Shown here piece after piece: positions 51,542-60,200 of a stretch of DNA of 64,000 nucleotides. The stretch is taken from assembly GCA_019637095.1 (NCBI GenBank), contig JAHBWG010000008.1:1-64000 (forward strand). The letters run 5' to 3'. The DNA is from Sandaracinaceae bacterium. Its GTDB lineage: Bacteria; Myxococcota_A; Polyangia; Polyangiales; Sandaracinaceae. Under the pieces are notes generated by a model. It saw nothing but the letters and a program-made list of their open reading frames with translations, searched no databases and was not told the DNA's origin. A program made the position numbers and the translations under genes. Positions within the stretch are counted from its first letter, which is position 1. Every line of letters starts with the position of its first letter.

Positions 51542-54159
51542 CGCTCCTCCCCGAGCACGCCGTCCTCGAGGCGGAGCCGCCGCAGCCCGCGCGACCACAG
51601 CTCCTCCGTGAGCGAGCGCTCGGCCGCGAGGAGCTGCGCGAACGCCGAGCCCTCGTCGGCGGCGAGCGCGGCCGGCGCGCCGTCCTCGATCACGCGCCCG
51701 CCGTCCACGACGAGCACGCGGTCGAGGGCGAGGGCCTGCTCGACGTCGTGCGTGACGAAGAGCATCGTCGCGCCCGCGAAGCGCGCGCGCGCGACGGCGA
51801 AGAGCCGCCGGCGCGCGGCGCGGTCGAGCCCGCGGAAGGGCTCGTCGAACAGCGCCAGCCGCGCGCGCGAGCGCATCATCGCCCGGCCCAGGCGTACGCG
51901 CTGGCCCTCGCCGCCGGACACGAGCGCGCCTCCCTCGCCGAGCACCGTCGCGAGCCCCTCCGGGAGCGACTCGAGCACGCCGAGCAGCTCCGCCTCGTCG
52001 AGCACGCGCGCGAGCGGCGCCTCGTGCGCGGCGTCGCTGCCGTAGCGCAGGTTCTCGAGCAGCGAGCGGTTCCAGAGCTGGACGGCCGGGTCGAGCCACG
52101 CCGTCGCCTCGCGCAGCGCGGCCTGGCGCGCGGCGTCGAGCGGCGCGCCGTCGACGAGCACGCGGCCCGCGCTCGGCCGATGCCAGCCGAGCAGGAGCCC
52201 CACGAGCGTCGACTTGCCGGCGCCCGACGGACCCACGACCGCGACGTGCGCGCCCGGCGCGATCGCGAGGCTCACCTCGTCGAGGATCACGTGGCCGCCC
52301 GCGCGCACGCTCACGCCCTCGAGCGCGAGCCCGACCGCGCCCTCACCGGCGAGCGGCGCGGGCTCGGCCGGCGTCTCCTCGGGCGCGTCGAGGGGCTCGA
52401 TCAGGCGCAGCGCGACGTTGCGCACGTGCGGGTACTGCTGCGCGGAGCGGGCGAGCGCCTCGCCGAGCGCCGGGATGCGCAGCGCCCAGTACACGAGCAG
52501 CAGCGCGCCGCCGAGACCACCCTCGCCGGCGAGGTAGGCGAAGAGGAGCCACACCGTGAGCAGCACGCCGCTCGCCGCGGTCAGCGTCTCGGCGCTCACC
52601 GCGACGCGCAGCAGCCCGCGCGAGGCGCGCTCCCACTCGAGCAGGCGCGCCTCGTGCTCGCGACGCAGCGCGGCGTGCGCGCCGTGCGCGCGGAGCGGCG
52701 TGAGGCCGAGCAGCGCGTCGAGCGTGAAGCGCGCGAGCGCGCCCTCCTGGGTCTGCACGCGCAGATCGCGCTCCGACAAGACCGGCTGCAGCGCGAGCGG
52801 CACGGCGACCGAGAGCAGCGCGACCGCGACCACGAGCGGCGCGCGCGCCGGGTCGAGCCAGATGAGCCCGGCCGCGGTCGCGGCGAGCCCGAAGGCGCTC
52901 GTGGCGAGGCTCGCGCCGAGCCGCGGCAGCGCCCGCAGCGCCGGGATCGAGTGCGCGCGCTGCGCCATGTCGCTCGTGAGGCGGCTGTGGAAGTAGCGGT
53001 CCGCGAGGCGCGGGATCTTGCGGAGCAGCGCGAGCCGCAGCCGCGCCTCGAGGTGGCGCCCCATGCGCAACGAGGCCGCGCCGAGGGGGATCTGGACCAC
53101 GAGCAACAGGACGAGGAGCGCCAGGAGCGCGAGCCCGGTGAGCGCGCGCTGCTCCGGCAGGCGCACCAGCTCGCCGAGCTCGAGCGCGCCGCGGAAGACC
53201 AGCGCCTCGACGACCACGCCGACGGAGCTCGCGAGCGCGGCGAGCAGGACGAGCGCGGGCGCGAGCAAGCCGTCCTCGCGCAAGAGGCCCAGGAGGCGGA
53301 GCCCCGGGCGCGCGGGCGGCTCCGCGAGCGCGGCGGCGAGGTCGGCGGGCAGCGGCTCGCGCTCGAGCGACGCCTCCGGCGCGCGGCGCCCGCGCACGCG
53401 CACGAGCACGGCGCCGGTCACGAGGACCTGCGCGTCGGCGTCGCCGGCGCGCGCGGTCCAGTACTCGGGCGGGATGATGCTCGGCTCCACGCGAGCGCGA
53501 TCGCGAAGGCGCTCGACGAGCGCGCGCGCCTCGCCGCCGCGCGCGATCGCGCGCGCGCGCACGAGCGCCTCGACCATGCGGACCGCCGCGTCGAGCGCCG
53601 CGATCGTCTCGCAGCTCGGGTCGGCGAGCGCCTCGGCGAGCCAGCGCTCGCGCGCCGAGCCCGCGCCGAGCGCGTCGATGCGTCGCCCGAGCGGGCGCGT
53701 GAGCTCGGGGCCCCCTGCGTACTCGCGGAACGCGTCGGCGGGCAGCGCCATCGTGTGCGCGTAGAGCTCGGCCTCGAGGTGCCGCGCGGTGGTCCAGCGG
53801 CGACCGCCGGCCGGATCCATCACCTGCACGAGCGGGCCGTGTCGCCGCCAGATCACGACGAAGTGCGTGAACCCGTTCGGGAGCCGCACGACGGCGAGGG
53901 CGGGGAGCGAGCCGCTCGCCGCGTCGAGCACGTGATCGAGCGGCACGAGGACCTGCTCGGCGTCGAGCCCGAGCGCGACCGCGAGCTCCTCGAGCGTGTC
54001 GATCGAGGTGCCGTCGACGTCGGTCTGGCAGGCCTCGCGCAACCGCCCGTAGCTCACCGGGATCCCGAAACCCTCGAGCAGCGCCTTGAGCGCCGCGGGC
54101 CCGCAATCCATCGCCGAGGTCTGCACGACCTCGGGGACGAGCAGCGCGCGCGCGGTCAT
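51538..54159 (-). CDS. C39 peptidase-containing ABC transporter
   Basis: The product has 873 residues from ATG 54159. The N-terminal C39 domain has QTSAMDCGPAALKALLEG (catalytic Cys19), NGFTHFVVIW (His) and VQVMDPAGGRRW (Asp). A linker of about 140 residues is inserted before the membrane domain. The ATPase has GPSGAGKST, VSGGEGQRV, LALFDEPFRGLD and FVTHD. Such transporters cut a leader peptide and export the core through the inner membrane. The HlyD-type adaptor gene lies upstream with a 4-base overlap, and a small peptide gene is divergent. Confidence 0.92.
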   Translation of the reverse strand: MTARALLVPEVVQTSAMDCGPAALKALLEGFGIPVSYGRLREACQTDVDGTSIDTLEELAVALGLDAEQVLVPLDHVLDAASGSLPALAVVRLPNGFTHFVVIWRRHGPLVQVMDPAGGRRWTTARHLEAELYAHTMALPADAFREYAGGPELTRPLGRRIDALGAGSARERWLAEALADPSCETIAALDAAVRMVEALVRARAIARGGEARALVERLRDRARVEPSIIPPEYWTARAGDADAQVLVTGAVLVRVRGRRAPEASLEREPLPADLAAALAEPPARPGLRLLGLLREDGLLAPALVLLAALASSVGVVVEALVFRGALELGELVRLPEQRALTGLALLALLVLLLVVQIPLGAASLRMGRHLEARLRLALLRKIPRLADRYFHSRLTSDMAQRAHSIPALRALPRLGASLATSAFGLAATAAGLIWLDPARAPLVVAVALLSVAVPLALQPVLSERDLRVQTQEGALARFTLDALLGLTPLRAHGAHAALRREHEARLLEWERASRGLLRVAVSAETLTAASGVLLTVWLLFAYLAGEGGLGGALLLVYWALRIPALGEALARSAQQYPHVRNVALRLIEPLDAPEETPAEPAPLAGEGAVGLALEGVSVRAGGHVILDEVSLAIAPGAHVAVVGPSGAGKSTLVGLLLGWHRPSAGRVLVDGAPLDAARQAALREATAWLDPAVQLWNRSLLENLRYGSDAAHEAPLARVLDEAELLGVLESLPEGLATVLGEGGALVSGGEGQRVRLGRAMMRSRARLALFDEPFRGLDRAARRRLFAVARARFAGATMLFVTHDVEQALALDRVLVVDGGRVIEDGAPAALAADEGSAFAQLLAAERSLTEELWSRGLRRLRLEDGVLGEER

Positions 54160-55307
54160 GGCGCGAGCCACCCGCCGGCCGCGCGCACGAGGAGCTCGGC
54201 GGGGCTCACCTCCTCGACGACGACCTCGACCCGCCCCGGCAGCCCGTGCTCGAGGGGCGCCGGGAACGCGGCGCGATCGACGAGCGCGAGCTCGACGCGC
54301 ACGCCGCGATCGCTCGGCTCGTCCGCGACGCGACGCACGCGCGCGTCGAGCATGCCGAAGCGCGTCCACGGGAAGCCGTCGAGGCGCATGCGCGCGAGCT
54401 GCTCGGAGCGCAGCCGACCGAACGCGCGGCCGGGCTCGAAGTGCGCGACGATGACGAGCTCACCCTCGGGCAAGAGGCTCAAGAGCAGCGCGCCGGCGGC
54501 CACGAAGCGGCCCGCCGAGAGCGGCTCGAGGTGCGCGACGCGGCCCGCGACCGGCGCGGTGATCGCGCGGCGGTCGAGCTCCCGCGCGAGCCGCGTCGCG
54601 GCCGCCGAGGCCGCCTCGATCTCGCCCTCGACGCGGGCGAGCTCGCGGCGCACCGCCTCGACGCGCAGGCGCGCGTCGCTCTCCTGCACGAGGTGCTCCC
54701 AGCGCAGGCGCTGGATCGCGAGGGTGGCGGCCTCGGCCTCGGAGGCGGTGCGCGCCGCCTCGGCGCTCGCGGTCGCGCGCTGCTCCTCGCTGACGCCGCC
54801 CTGGGGCGCGAGCTGGGCGACGCGGCGCGAGCGGTCGTGCGCGAGCTCGGCCTGCGCGGCGGCGGCGCGGCTGCGCGCGCTCGCCTCGGACACGGCCCCG
54901 CGCGCGGTGCTCGCGCCGCGCTCGATCCGCGTGCTGGCCGCCGCGAGCTCGGCGCGCAGCGGGCCGAGCTGCGCCTCGAGCGCGCGCCGCCGCGCCTCGG
55001 CCTCGGCGAGCTCGAGGCGCTGCGCCTCCGACTCGAGGCGCACGAGCACGTCGCCGGGCGCGACCTCGTCACCGAGCGCGACGAGGATCTCGACGACGCG
55101 GCCGTCGATCGGCGCCTCGACGCGGTGCACCGGATCGATCGTCTCGAGCCGGGCGGTCGCGCTCGTCTCCACGAGGGGCACGCGCGCGAGCCCCGCCCAC
55201 GCCGCCCACGCCGCGAGCAGCGCGAGCGCCACGACCCCGCCGGCGATCGCGCCGCGATGAGAGTCGGTGCGCAGCGAGCGCAGCGAGCGACGAAACGGGA
55301 GTGCCAT
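54156..55307 (-). CDS. HlyD-family membrane fusion protein
   Basis: The product has 383 residues from ATG 55307. One N-terminal membrane helix (about 21-42) is followed by a lipoyl-like half (RVEAPIDGRVVEILVALGDEV). A coiled coil rich in Ala, Glu and Arg spans about 95-225. The second lipoyl half (ITAPVAGRVAHLEPLSAG) and a beta-barrel domain come next. It links the ABC exporters to the outer membrane or stabilises them. It heads the leftward operon, and its start faces the peptide gene about 235 bases away. Confidence 0.9.
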   Translation of the reverse strand: MALPFRRSLRSLRTDSHRGAIAGGVVALALLAAWAAWAGLARVPLVETSATARLETIDPVHRVEAPIDGRVVEILVALGDEVAPGDVLVRLESEAQRLELAEAEARRRALEAQLGPLRAELAAASTRIERGASTARGAVSEASARSRAAAAQAELAHDRSRRVAQLAPQGGVSEEQRATASAEAARTASEAEAATLAIQRLRWEHLVQESDARLRVEAVRRELARVEGEIEAASAAATRLARELDRRAITAPVAGRVAHLEPLSAGRFVAAGALLLSLLPEGELVIVAHFEPGRAFGRLRSEQLARMRLDGFPWTRFGMLDARVRRVADEPSDRGVRVELALVDRAAFPAPLEHGLPGRVEVVVEEVSPAELLVRAAGGWLAP

Positions 55308-55530
55308 CGAGACGACGGCGACGACGCTACCACGACCGCGCGGGGCTCGCCGGACGTCGCGCGCGCGACGATCGGCGTCGCGCGTGACGACGCCCGTCGT
55401 CGTCTTCTCTCGCTGCTTAATTCGAATCGCAGCCGCGGAACGCGGGTTGATCGCCGCGCACGCGATGGTCATGGTTGCTCTCGACCAACGACATGGACTA
55501 CGCAACCTTCGTTGACGCATCCGGCTACGA

Positions 55531-55598
55531 GGGAGGGTGCGATGAAGATGTCCAACAGGTTCCTTACGCGATTCGAGATGGAGGGTGCGATGAAGATG
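55531..55598 (+). repeat. Duplicated ribosome-site and start block in the peptide gene
   Basis: The text GGAGGGTGCGATGAAGATG occurs twice, at 55532-55550 and 55580-55598, 48 bases apart and in the same frame. Each copy holds a Shine-Dalgarno sequence, an ATG and a Lys-Met codon pair. This offers two equal start sites for one peptide frame and looks like a recent duplication. Confidence 0.75.
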
Positions 55599-55742
55599 AC
55601 GAAGATGGTGAAGACCGCGCAGACGAACGGGGCGAACGAGACGACCAAGGCGAACGACGGGAGCCTGCCCGTGCGCTCGGGGCTGCGCGCCGGGTTCCGG
55701 CTCTCGGGCTGGGGTGACGTCGGCTTCAAGCCGCGCCAGTAG
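55542..55742 (+). CDS. Putative exported precursor peptide (66 or 50 aa)
   Basis: ATG 55542 has a strong GGGAGGG site 6 bases upstream. The frame gives 66 residues; a second start at ATG 55590, with an identical ribosome-site block, would give about 50. The first half is Lys-, Met-, Thr- and Asn-rich and leader-like. The last 25 residues are LPVRSGLRAGFRLSGWGDVG followed by FKPRQ, Gly-rich and basic. There is no Gly-Gly pair; cleavage by the C39 domain after a single Gly (SG or AG) is possible. It lies divergent to the HlyD/C39-ABC operon, so it is the natural candidate for the exported peptide. Confidence 0.6.
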   Translation: MKMSNRFLTRFEMEGAMKMTKMVKTAQTNGANETTKANDGSLPVRSGLRAGFRLSGWGDVGFKPRQ

Positions 55743-55751
55743 TGATCGGGT

Positions 55752-55777
55752 CCTCGGCGCGCGGGATCGCGCCGAGG
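55752..55777. terminator. Hairpin downstream of the peptide gene
   Basis: A perfect 10-bp stem (CCTCGGCGCG with CGCGCCGAGG) with a 6-base loop stands 9 bases after the peptide stop. There is no T-run. It could end the peptide transcript or protect its 3' end. The remaining stretch to 56000 holds no convincing gene. Confidence 0.5.
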
Positions 55778-56000
55778 GCGCTCGCCGATCGCGCGGTTGG
55801 CCTCACGGGCGCGCCCGACGATCGGAGCGCCAACGGACGTTCGGTCGACCGCCGCCACCACGACCCGCCGCGTCGAGCCGCCGTGGCCCGCGCGGCGGGT
55901 CGTTCGTTCGCGGGCGTCTCGGAGGGCGCAGACGAACCGCTCGGGTGGTCTCTCGGGCAGAGCCTTCCCACCATGCCCCGCGCGCCTTACATGGCCCGCC

Positions 56001-57476
56001 GTGCCCACCCCCCTCGAGCGCGTCCGCGCGCTCAACGATCGCCCGATCGCGCCCGACGGAGCGCGCGTCGTCTACTGGATGGTCGCGACGCGCCGGCCGC
56101 GACACAACTTCGCGCTCGAGCGCGCCGTCGATCACGCGCGCGCGCTCGCCAAGCCGCTCGTCGTGCTCGAGCCGCTGCGCGCCGGCTACCTACACGCGTG
56201 CGATCGGTTCCACCGGTTCGTCCTCGACGGCATGGCCGACCACGCCGCGTTCTTCCGCGAGCGCCGCGTCGCCTACCACCCGTACGTCGAGCCCGCGCCC
56301 GGTGAGGGCGCCGGGTTGCTCGAGGCGCTCGCGAAGGACGCCTGCGTCGTCGTCACCGACGACTGGCCGTGCTTCTTCGTGCCGCACATGCAGCGTGCCG
56401 CCGCGGCGAAGCTCGGCGTGCGGCTCGAGGCGGTCGACGCGAGCGGCCTCTTGCCCGTCTCGCGCGCCGGCAAGGCGCTCGGGCGCGCGTTCGACTTCCG
56501 TCGCTTGCTCCACCGCGAGCTCCCGAGCGCGCTCGAGGACTGGCCGCTCGCCGACCCGACCGCGGTTGAAGATCTAGTGCCGGCCTCGATCCCGCGGGGC
56601 GTCACCTCGCGCTGGCCGCGCGCGTCGGCCGCGCTCCTCGCAGGGGCACACGACGCGCTCGCGGCGCTACCGATCCGGCACACGATCCTTCCGACGGGCG
56701 AACGGGGCGGCTTCCGCGCCGCCGAGGATCGACTCGCGCGCTTCGTCGAGGCCCGCCTCGATGGCTACGAGGAGCGGGCGCACCCCGACGCGGACGTCGC
56801 GAGCGAGCTGAGCCCGCACCTCCACTTCGGGCACCTCGGCCCGCACGCGGTGCTCGGCGCGATCGCCGCGCGCGAGGGCTGGTCGCCCGCGGAGCTCGAT
56901 CCGTCGGCGCGCGGCGCGCGCGCCGGCTTCTGGGGGACGCGCCCGGCGGCCGAGCAGTTCCTCGATCAGCTCGTGACGTGGCGCGAGCTCGGCTTCAACG
57001 CGTGCCGCTACGACGAGGCCTACGATCGGTACGCGTCGCTGCCCGCGTGGGCGCGCGCCACCCTCGCGGCGCACGCACGCGACCCCCGCCCACCGGGCTA
57101 CGACCTCGCGCGGCTCGAGGCGGCCGCCACCGACGACCCGCTCTGGAATGCAGCGCAGCGCCAGCTCGTCGAGAGTGGACGAATGCACAACTACTTGCGG
57201 ATGCTCTGGGGCAAGAAGATCGTCGGCTGGGCGCCGAGCCCCGAGGCGGCGCTCGAGTGGATGATCACCCTCAACGACCGCTACGCGCTCGACGGTCGGG
57301 ACCCGAACAGCTACTCGGGCATCTTCTGGGTGCTCGGCCGCTACGATCGACCGTGGGGCCCGGAGCGGCCGATCTTCGGGACGGTGCGCTACATGACGAG
57401 CGAGAGCGCGCGCCGGAAGCTGCGGCTGCGCGCCTACCTCGACCGGTGGGGCGACACGCCCGCGCTCTTCTCCTGA
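56001..57476 (+). CDS. Class II CPD photolyase (deoxyribodipyrimidine photolyase)
   Basis: The product has about 491 residues from GTG 56001. The N-terminal Rossmann-like domain (RVVYWMVATRRPRHNFALE) and the C-terminal FAD domain are both present. The latter has SPHLHFGHLGPHAV, FLDQLVTWRELGFNAC and RMHNYLRMLWGKKIVGWA, ending in RPIFGTVRYMTSESARRKL, which is typical of class II. The enzyme uses light to reverse pyrimidine dimers in DNA. The class II FAD motifs look complete. Its neighbours give no further hint of regulation. Confidence 0.94.
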   Translation: MPTPLERVRALNDRPIAPDGARVVYWMVATRRPRHNFALERAVDHARALAKPLVVLEPLRAGYLHACDRFHRFVLDGMADHAAFFRERRVAYHPYVEPAPGEGAGLLEALAKDACVVVTDDWPCFFVPHMQRAAAAKLGVRLEAVDASGLLPVSRAGKALGRAFDFRRLLHRELPSALEDWPLADPTAVEDLVPASIPRGVTSRWPRASAALLAGAHDALAALPIRHTILPTGERGGFRAAEDRLARFVEARLDGYEERAHPDADVASELSPHLHFGHLGPHAVLGAIAAREGWSPAELDPSARGARAGFWGTRPAAEQFLDQLVTWRELGFNACRYDEAYDRYASLPAWARATLAAHARDPRPPGYDLARLEAAATDDPLWNAAQRQLVESGRMHNYLRMLWGKKIVGWAPSPEAALEWMITLNDRYALDGRDPNSYSGIFWVLGRYDRPWGPERPIFGTVRYMTSESARRKLRLRAYLDRWGDTPALFS

Positions 57477-57517
57477 CGCGCTGGCCTCGCGCCGCGAGCT
57501 GGAGTAAACGGCCCGTC

Positions 57518-58234
57518 GTGCGCCGACTCGTCTCCACCGCCGCTCTCCTCTCTTGTCTCGCGATCGCCGGGTGCGACGCGGAAGATCCGCCCCACGACGC
57601 GGGCGCCGACGCCGCGCTCGGCACGGACGCCGGCGACGGAACGACCGACGCCGGCCTCACCGACGCGGGCGGCGCGAGCGACGCGGGCGGCGGGATGGAC
57701 GCAGGCGAGACCGACGCGGGCGAGACCGACGCAGGCGAGACCGACGCGGGCGAGACCGACGCGGGTGACTCGATGGACGCGGGTGACTCGATGGACGCGG
57801 GCGATCCGATCGACGCCGGCGACGCGTGTCACGCCCTCGCGTTCGGCCGCGACGCCGTCCCGCTCCGCCAGGTGACCGCGGGCGAGCTCCCGGCGCCGTC
57901 GGGCGGCGCGATCCCCGCCGGCACCTACGACGCCGTCGACGCGATGATCGCCGGCACCACCATGGGCTCCTTCCGCGCGACGTGGCGCGTCACCGCCGCG
58001 TCGGCGAGCGCGGGGACGATCGATCAGATCCAGCAGATCTCGCTCCCCGCCCCTGGGCCCGTCGTGCCGCGCACGTTCGGCTGGACGAGCGCGGGCGTGA
58101 ACCTGATGCGCAACGAGACGTGCCCGGGCACGGACTCCTTCACCAACGGCTACGCGGTGACGGAGGCAGCCGGCGTGACGCGGCTCACCCTGCGCCAGGG
58201 CATGATCGCGTTCGTGTTCGAGCGGCGCCCCTGA
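57518..58234 (+). CDS. DAG-repeat lipoprotein
   Basis: The product has 238 residues from GTG 57518. The signal peptide ends in LAIAGC (lipobox, Cys about residue 19). An Asp-Ala-Gly-rich linker of about 80 residues follows, with four GETDA repeats and DSMDAG pairs. The globular part (about 105-238) has CHALAFGRDAVPLRQ at its start and one more Cys (NETCPGTDSF), and is beta-rich. Such linkers hold domains away from the outer membrane. Function unknown. Confidence 0.7.
   Translation: MRRLVSTAALLSCLAIAGCDAEDPPHDAGADAALGTDAGDGTTDAGLTDAGGASDAGGGMDAGETDAGETDAGETDAGETDAGDSMDAGDSMDAGDPIDAGDACHALAFGRDAVPLRQVTAGELPAPSGGAIPAGTYDAVDAMIAGTTMGSFRATWRVTAASASAGTIDQIQQISLPAPGPVVPRTFGWTSAGVNLMRNETCPGTDSFTNGYAVTEAAGVTRLTLRQGMIAFVFERRP
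57707..57802 (+). repeat. Tandem repeats coding the DAG linker
   Basis: Four 15-bp units (GAGACCGACGCGGGC, with a few A/G or T/C variants) at 57707-57766 are followed by two 18-bp units (GACTCGATGGACGCGGGY) at 57767-57802. All are in frame and encode ETDAG and DSMDAG. The near-identity at the DNA level suggests recent slippage. Confidence 0.85.
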
Positions 58235-58358
58235 GCCGCGTGCGCCGCGAGGAGACCCGCCCTTGGGCGCGGACGGAGCCGCTGGTACGCTCCGCGCGGA
58301 TGGACGCGACCTCGCGCGCCGAGCTCCCAGCCCGCGTCGCGCGCGGCGCGAGGCGACG

Positions 58359-60179
58359 ATGAACGAGCCCCTCGAGCTCGTCTGCGAGGGACGCCGCGTG
58401 CAGGCCCAGCACGGGGTGATCGCCGGGCGCGACCCGAGCTGCGCGCTCGTGCTGCGCGCCGAGCGCGTGTCGCGCCAGCACTTCGTGATCGAGGTGGTCG
58501 ACGACGTCGTGTACGTGCGCGACCTCTTCTCTCGCAACGGGACGCGCGTCAACGGCGCGCCGATCGAGCGCGCGGCGCTCCGCGCGGGCGACCGCATCGA
58601 TGCGGGAGACGCCGTCGTGGACGTGCGCGCGGCGAACGCCGAGACGCCGGCGCCACCTGCGGCGGACGGATCGGGCGCGCTGCGCGTGCGCCTGCGGGCC
58701 GGCGAGGAGCGCTACTCCGTCGATCCGGCGCGCTGGGCCGACACCGAGCATCCAGACCGAGTGCTCCACGTGCCACCGCTGCTCGCGCGGTTCGAAGCGC
58801 TCTACCGCGGCTCGCTCCTGGGCGCCCAGGCCGAGGACGTGCCCGCGCTCTGCGAAGCGTTCGCCGCGCTCGCGCGCGAGCTCTTCGGCGCACGCGGCGC
58901 GTCGATCGTCCTGGCCGGGCCTCGCGGCCTGGCCGTCGTGGCCTCCTCGGGCGAGCGCCGCGAGGACGCGGTGACGCTCGCGAGCGAAGCGCTCGCCGAG
59001 GCCGCGAGCGCGGCGCGCACCGCCGGCTCGGGCGTGGCGCTGGTGGCGCTCGTCAAGACACGGGAGCGGCGCCTCGGCGCGCTCGTCGTTCACGTCGACG
59101 CGCTCGCGCGGGACCGCGCCGCCGACGAGCTCGAGCTGCTCGTCGCGCTCGCGCATCAGGCCGCCGTCTCTCTCGAGGCGCTGCGCCGGCGCGAGGGGCT
59201 GGCCCTCGAGAACGAGGCGATGCGCGCGCACCTCGGCGAGAGCGCCACCGAGCTCGTCGGCACCTCGCCCGTGATGGTGGCCCTGCGAGAAGCGATCGCG
59301 CGCTACGCGGCGGTGGACAGCGTCGTGCTCGTGTCCGGCGAGAGCGGCACCGGCAAGGAGCTCGTCGCGCGCGCGCTGCACGCGGCGAGCGCGCGCGCGG
59401 GCGAGCCGCTCGTGAGCGTGAACTGCGGCGGGCTCACCGATGCGCTGTTGACGAGTGAGCTCTTCGGGCACGAGCGCGGCGCCTTCACGAACGCCGATCG
59501 GCGGCACGTCGGCCTCTTCGAGCGCGCGCACGGCGGTACGCTCTTCTTCGACGAGATCGGCGAGCTCTCGCTCGAGGCGCAGGTGCGCCTGCTCCGCGTG
59601 CTCGAGTCGATGCGCGTGATGCGCGTCGGCGGCACCGAGGAGGTCGCCGTCGACGTGCGCGTGATCGCCGCGACGCACCGCGATCTGTCGGCGATGGTGC
59701 GCGAGGGACGCTTCCGGCAGGACCTCTATTACCGGCTCGACGTGCTGCGGCTCGAGGTGCCGCCGCTGCGGGCCAGGACCGAGGACGTGCCCGCGCTCGC
59801 CGCCGCGCTGCTCGCGCCGATCGTGGCGCGGATGGGTCGATCGATCCCGACCTTCACCCCGGCCGCGCTCGCGCGGCTCTGCGCGTACGGCTGGCCCGGG
59901 AACGTGCGGGAGCTGCGCAACGTGCTCGAGCGCGCGTGCATCCTCGGCTCGAGCACGATCGACGCGGGCGAACTGCGCGGGCTCGAGCCGGCGGAGGGCG
60001 TGAGCGCGAGCGACGCGGCCGACCCCGGCGGGACGCTGCTCGAGCTGGAGCGCCGCCACATCCAGCGGGTGCTCGACACCGTGCGCTGGAACAAGACGCG
60101 CGCGGCGGAGGTGCTCGGGATCACGCGCCAGACGGTGCACGAGAAGATCCGTCAACACGGCTTGCGAGCACCGGAGTAG
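58359..60179 (+). CDS. FHA-GAF-AAA+ sigma-54-dependent transcription activator (GAFTNA loop)
   Basis: The product has 606 residues from ATG 58359. An FHA domain (about 5-90) has GRDPSCALVL, SRQHFVIE and FSRNGTRVNG, which bind phosphothreonine. A GAF-like domain (about 135-280) follows. The AAA+ domain (about 305-540) has GESGTGKE, GTLFFDEIGE and GWPGNVRELRNVLERA. The sigma-54 contact loop reads GAFTNA in place of GAFTGA. A Fis-type helix-turn-helix is at the C-terminus (KTRAAEVLGITRQTVHEKI). FHA suggests control by a Ser/Thr kinase, such as those encoded nearby. Confidence 0.92.
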   Translation: MNEPLELVCEGRRVQAQHGVIAGRDPSCALVLRAERVSRQHFVIEVVDDVVYVRDLFSRNGTRVNGAPIERAALRAGDRIDAGDAVVDVRAANAETPAPPAADGSGALRVRLRAGEERYSVDPARWADTEHPDRVLHVPPLLARFEALYRGSLLGAQAEDVPALCEAFAALARELFGARGASIVLAGPRGLAVVASSGERREDAVTLASEALAEAASAARTAGSGVALVALVKTRERRLGALVVHVDALARDRAADELELLVALAHQAAVSLEALRRREGLALENEAMRAHLGESATELVGTSPVMVALREAIARYAAVDSVVLVSGESGTGKELVARALHAASARAGEPLVSVNCGGLTDALLTSELFGHERGAFTNADRRHVGLFERAHGGTLFFDEIGELSLEAQVRLLRVLESMRVMRVGGTEEVAVDVRVIAATHRDLSAMVREGRFRQDLYYRLDVLRLEVPPLRARTEDVPALAAALLAPIVARMGRSIPTFTPAALARLCAYGWPGNVRELRNVLERACILGSSTIDAGELRGLEPAEGVSASDAADPGGTLLELERRHIQRVLDTVRWNKTRAAEVLGITRQTVHEKIRQHGLRAPE

Positions 60180-60200
60180 CCCGGCCACGCGCGGCTCAGA

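Noticed and set aside
51748-55260. A long plus-strand frame opposite the C39-ABC and HlyD genes
   Set aside because: The minus strand has clear transporter motifs throughout. The plus-strand text is low-complexity Arg/Glu/Ala and shows no domain.
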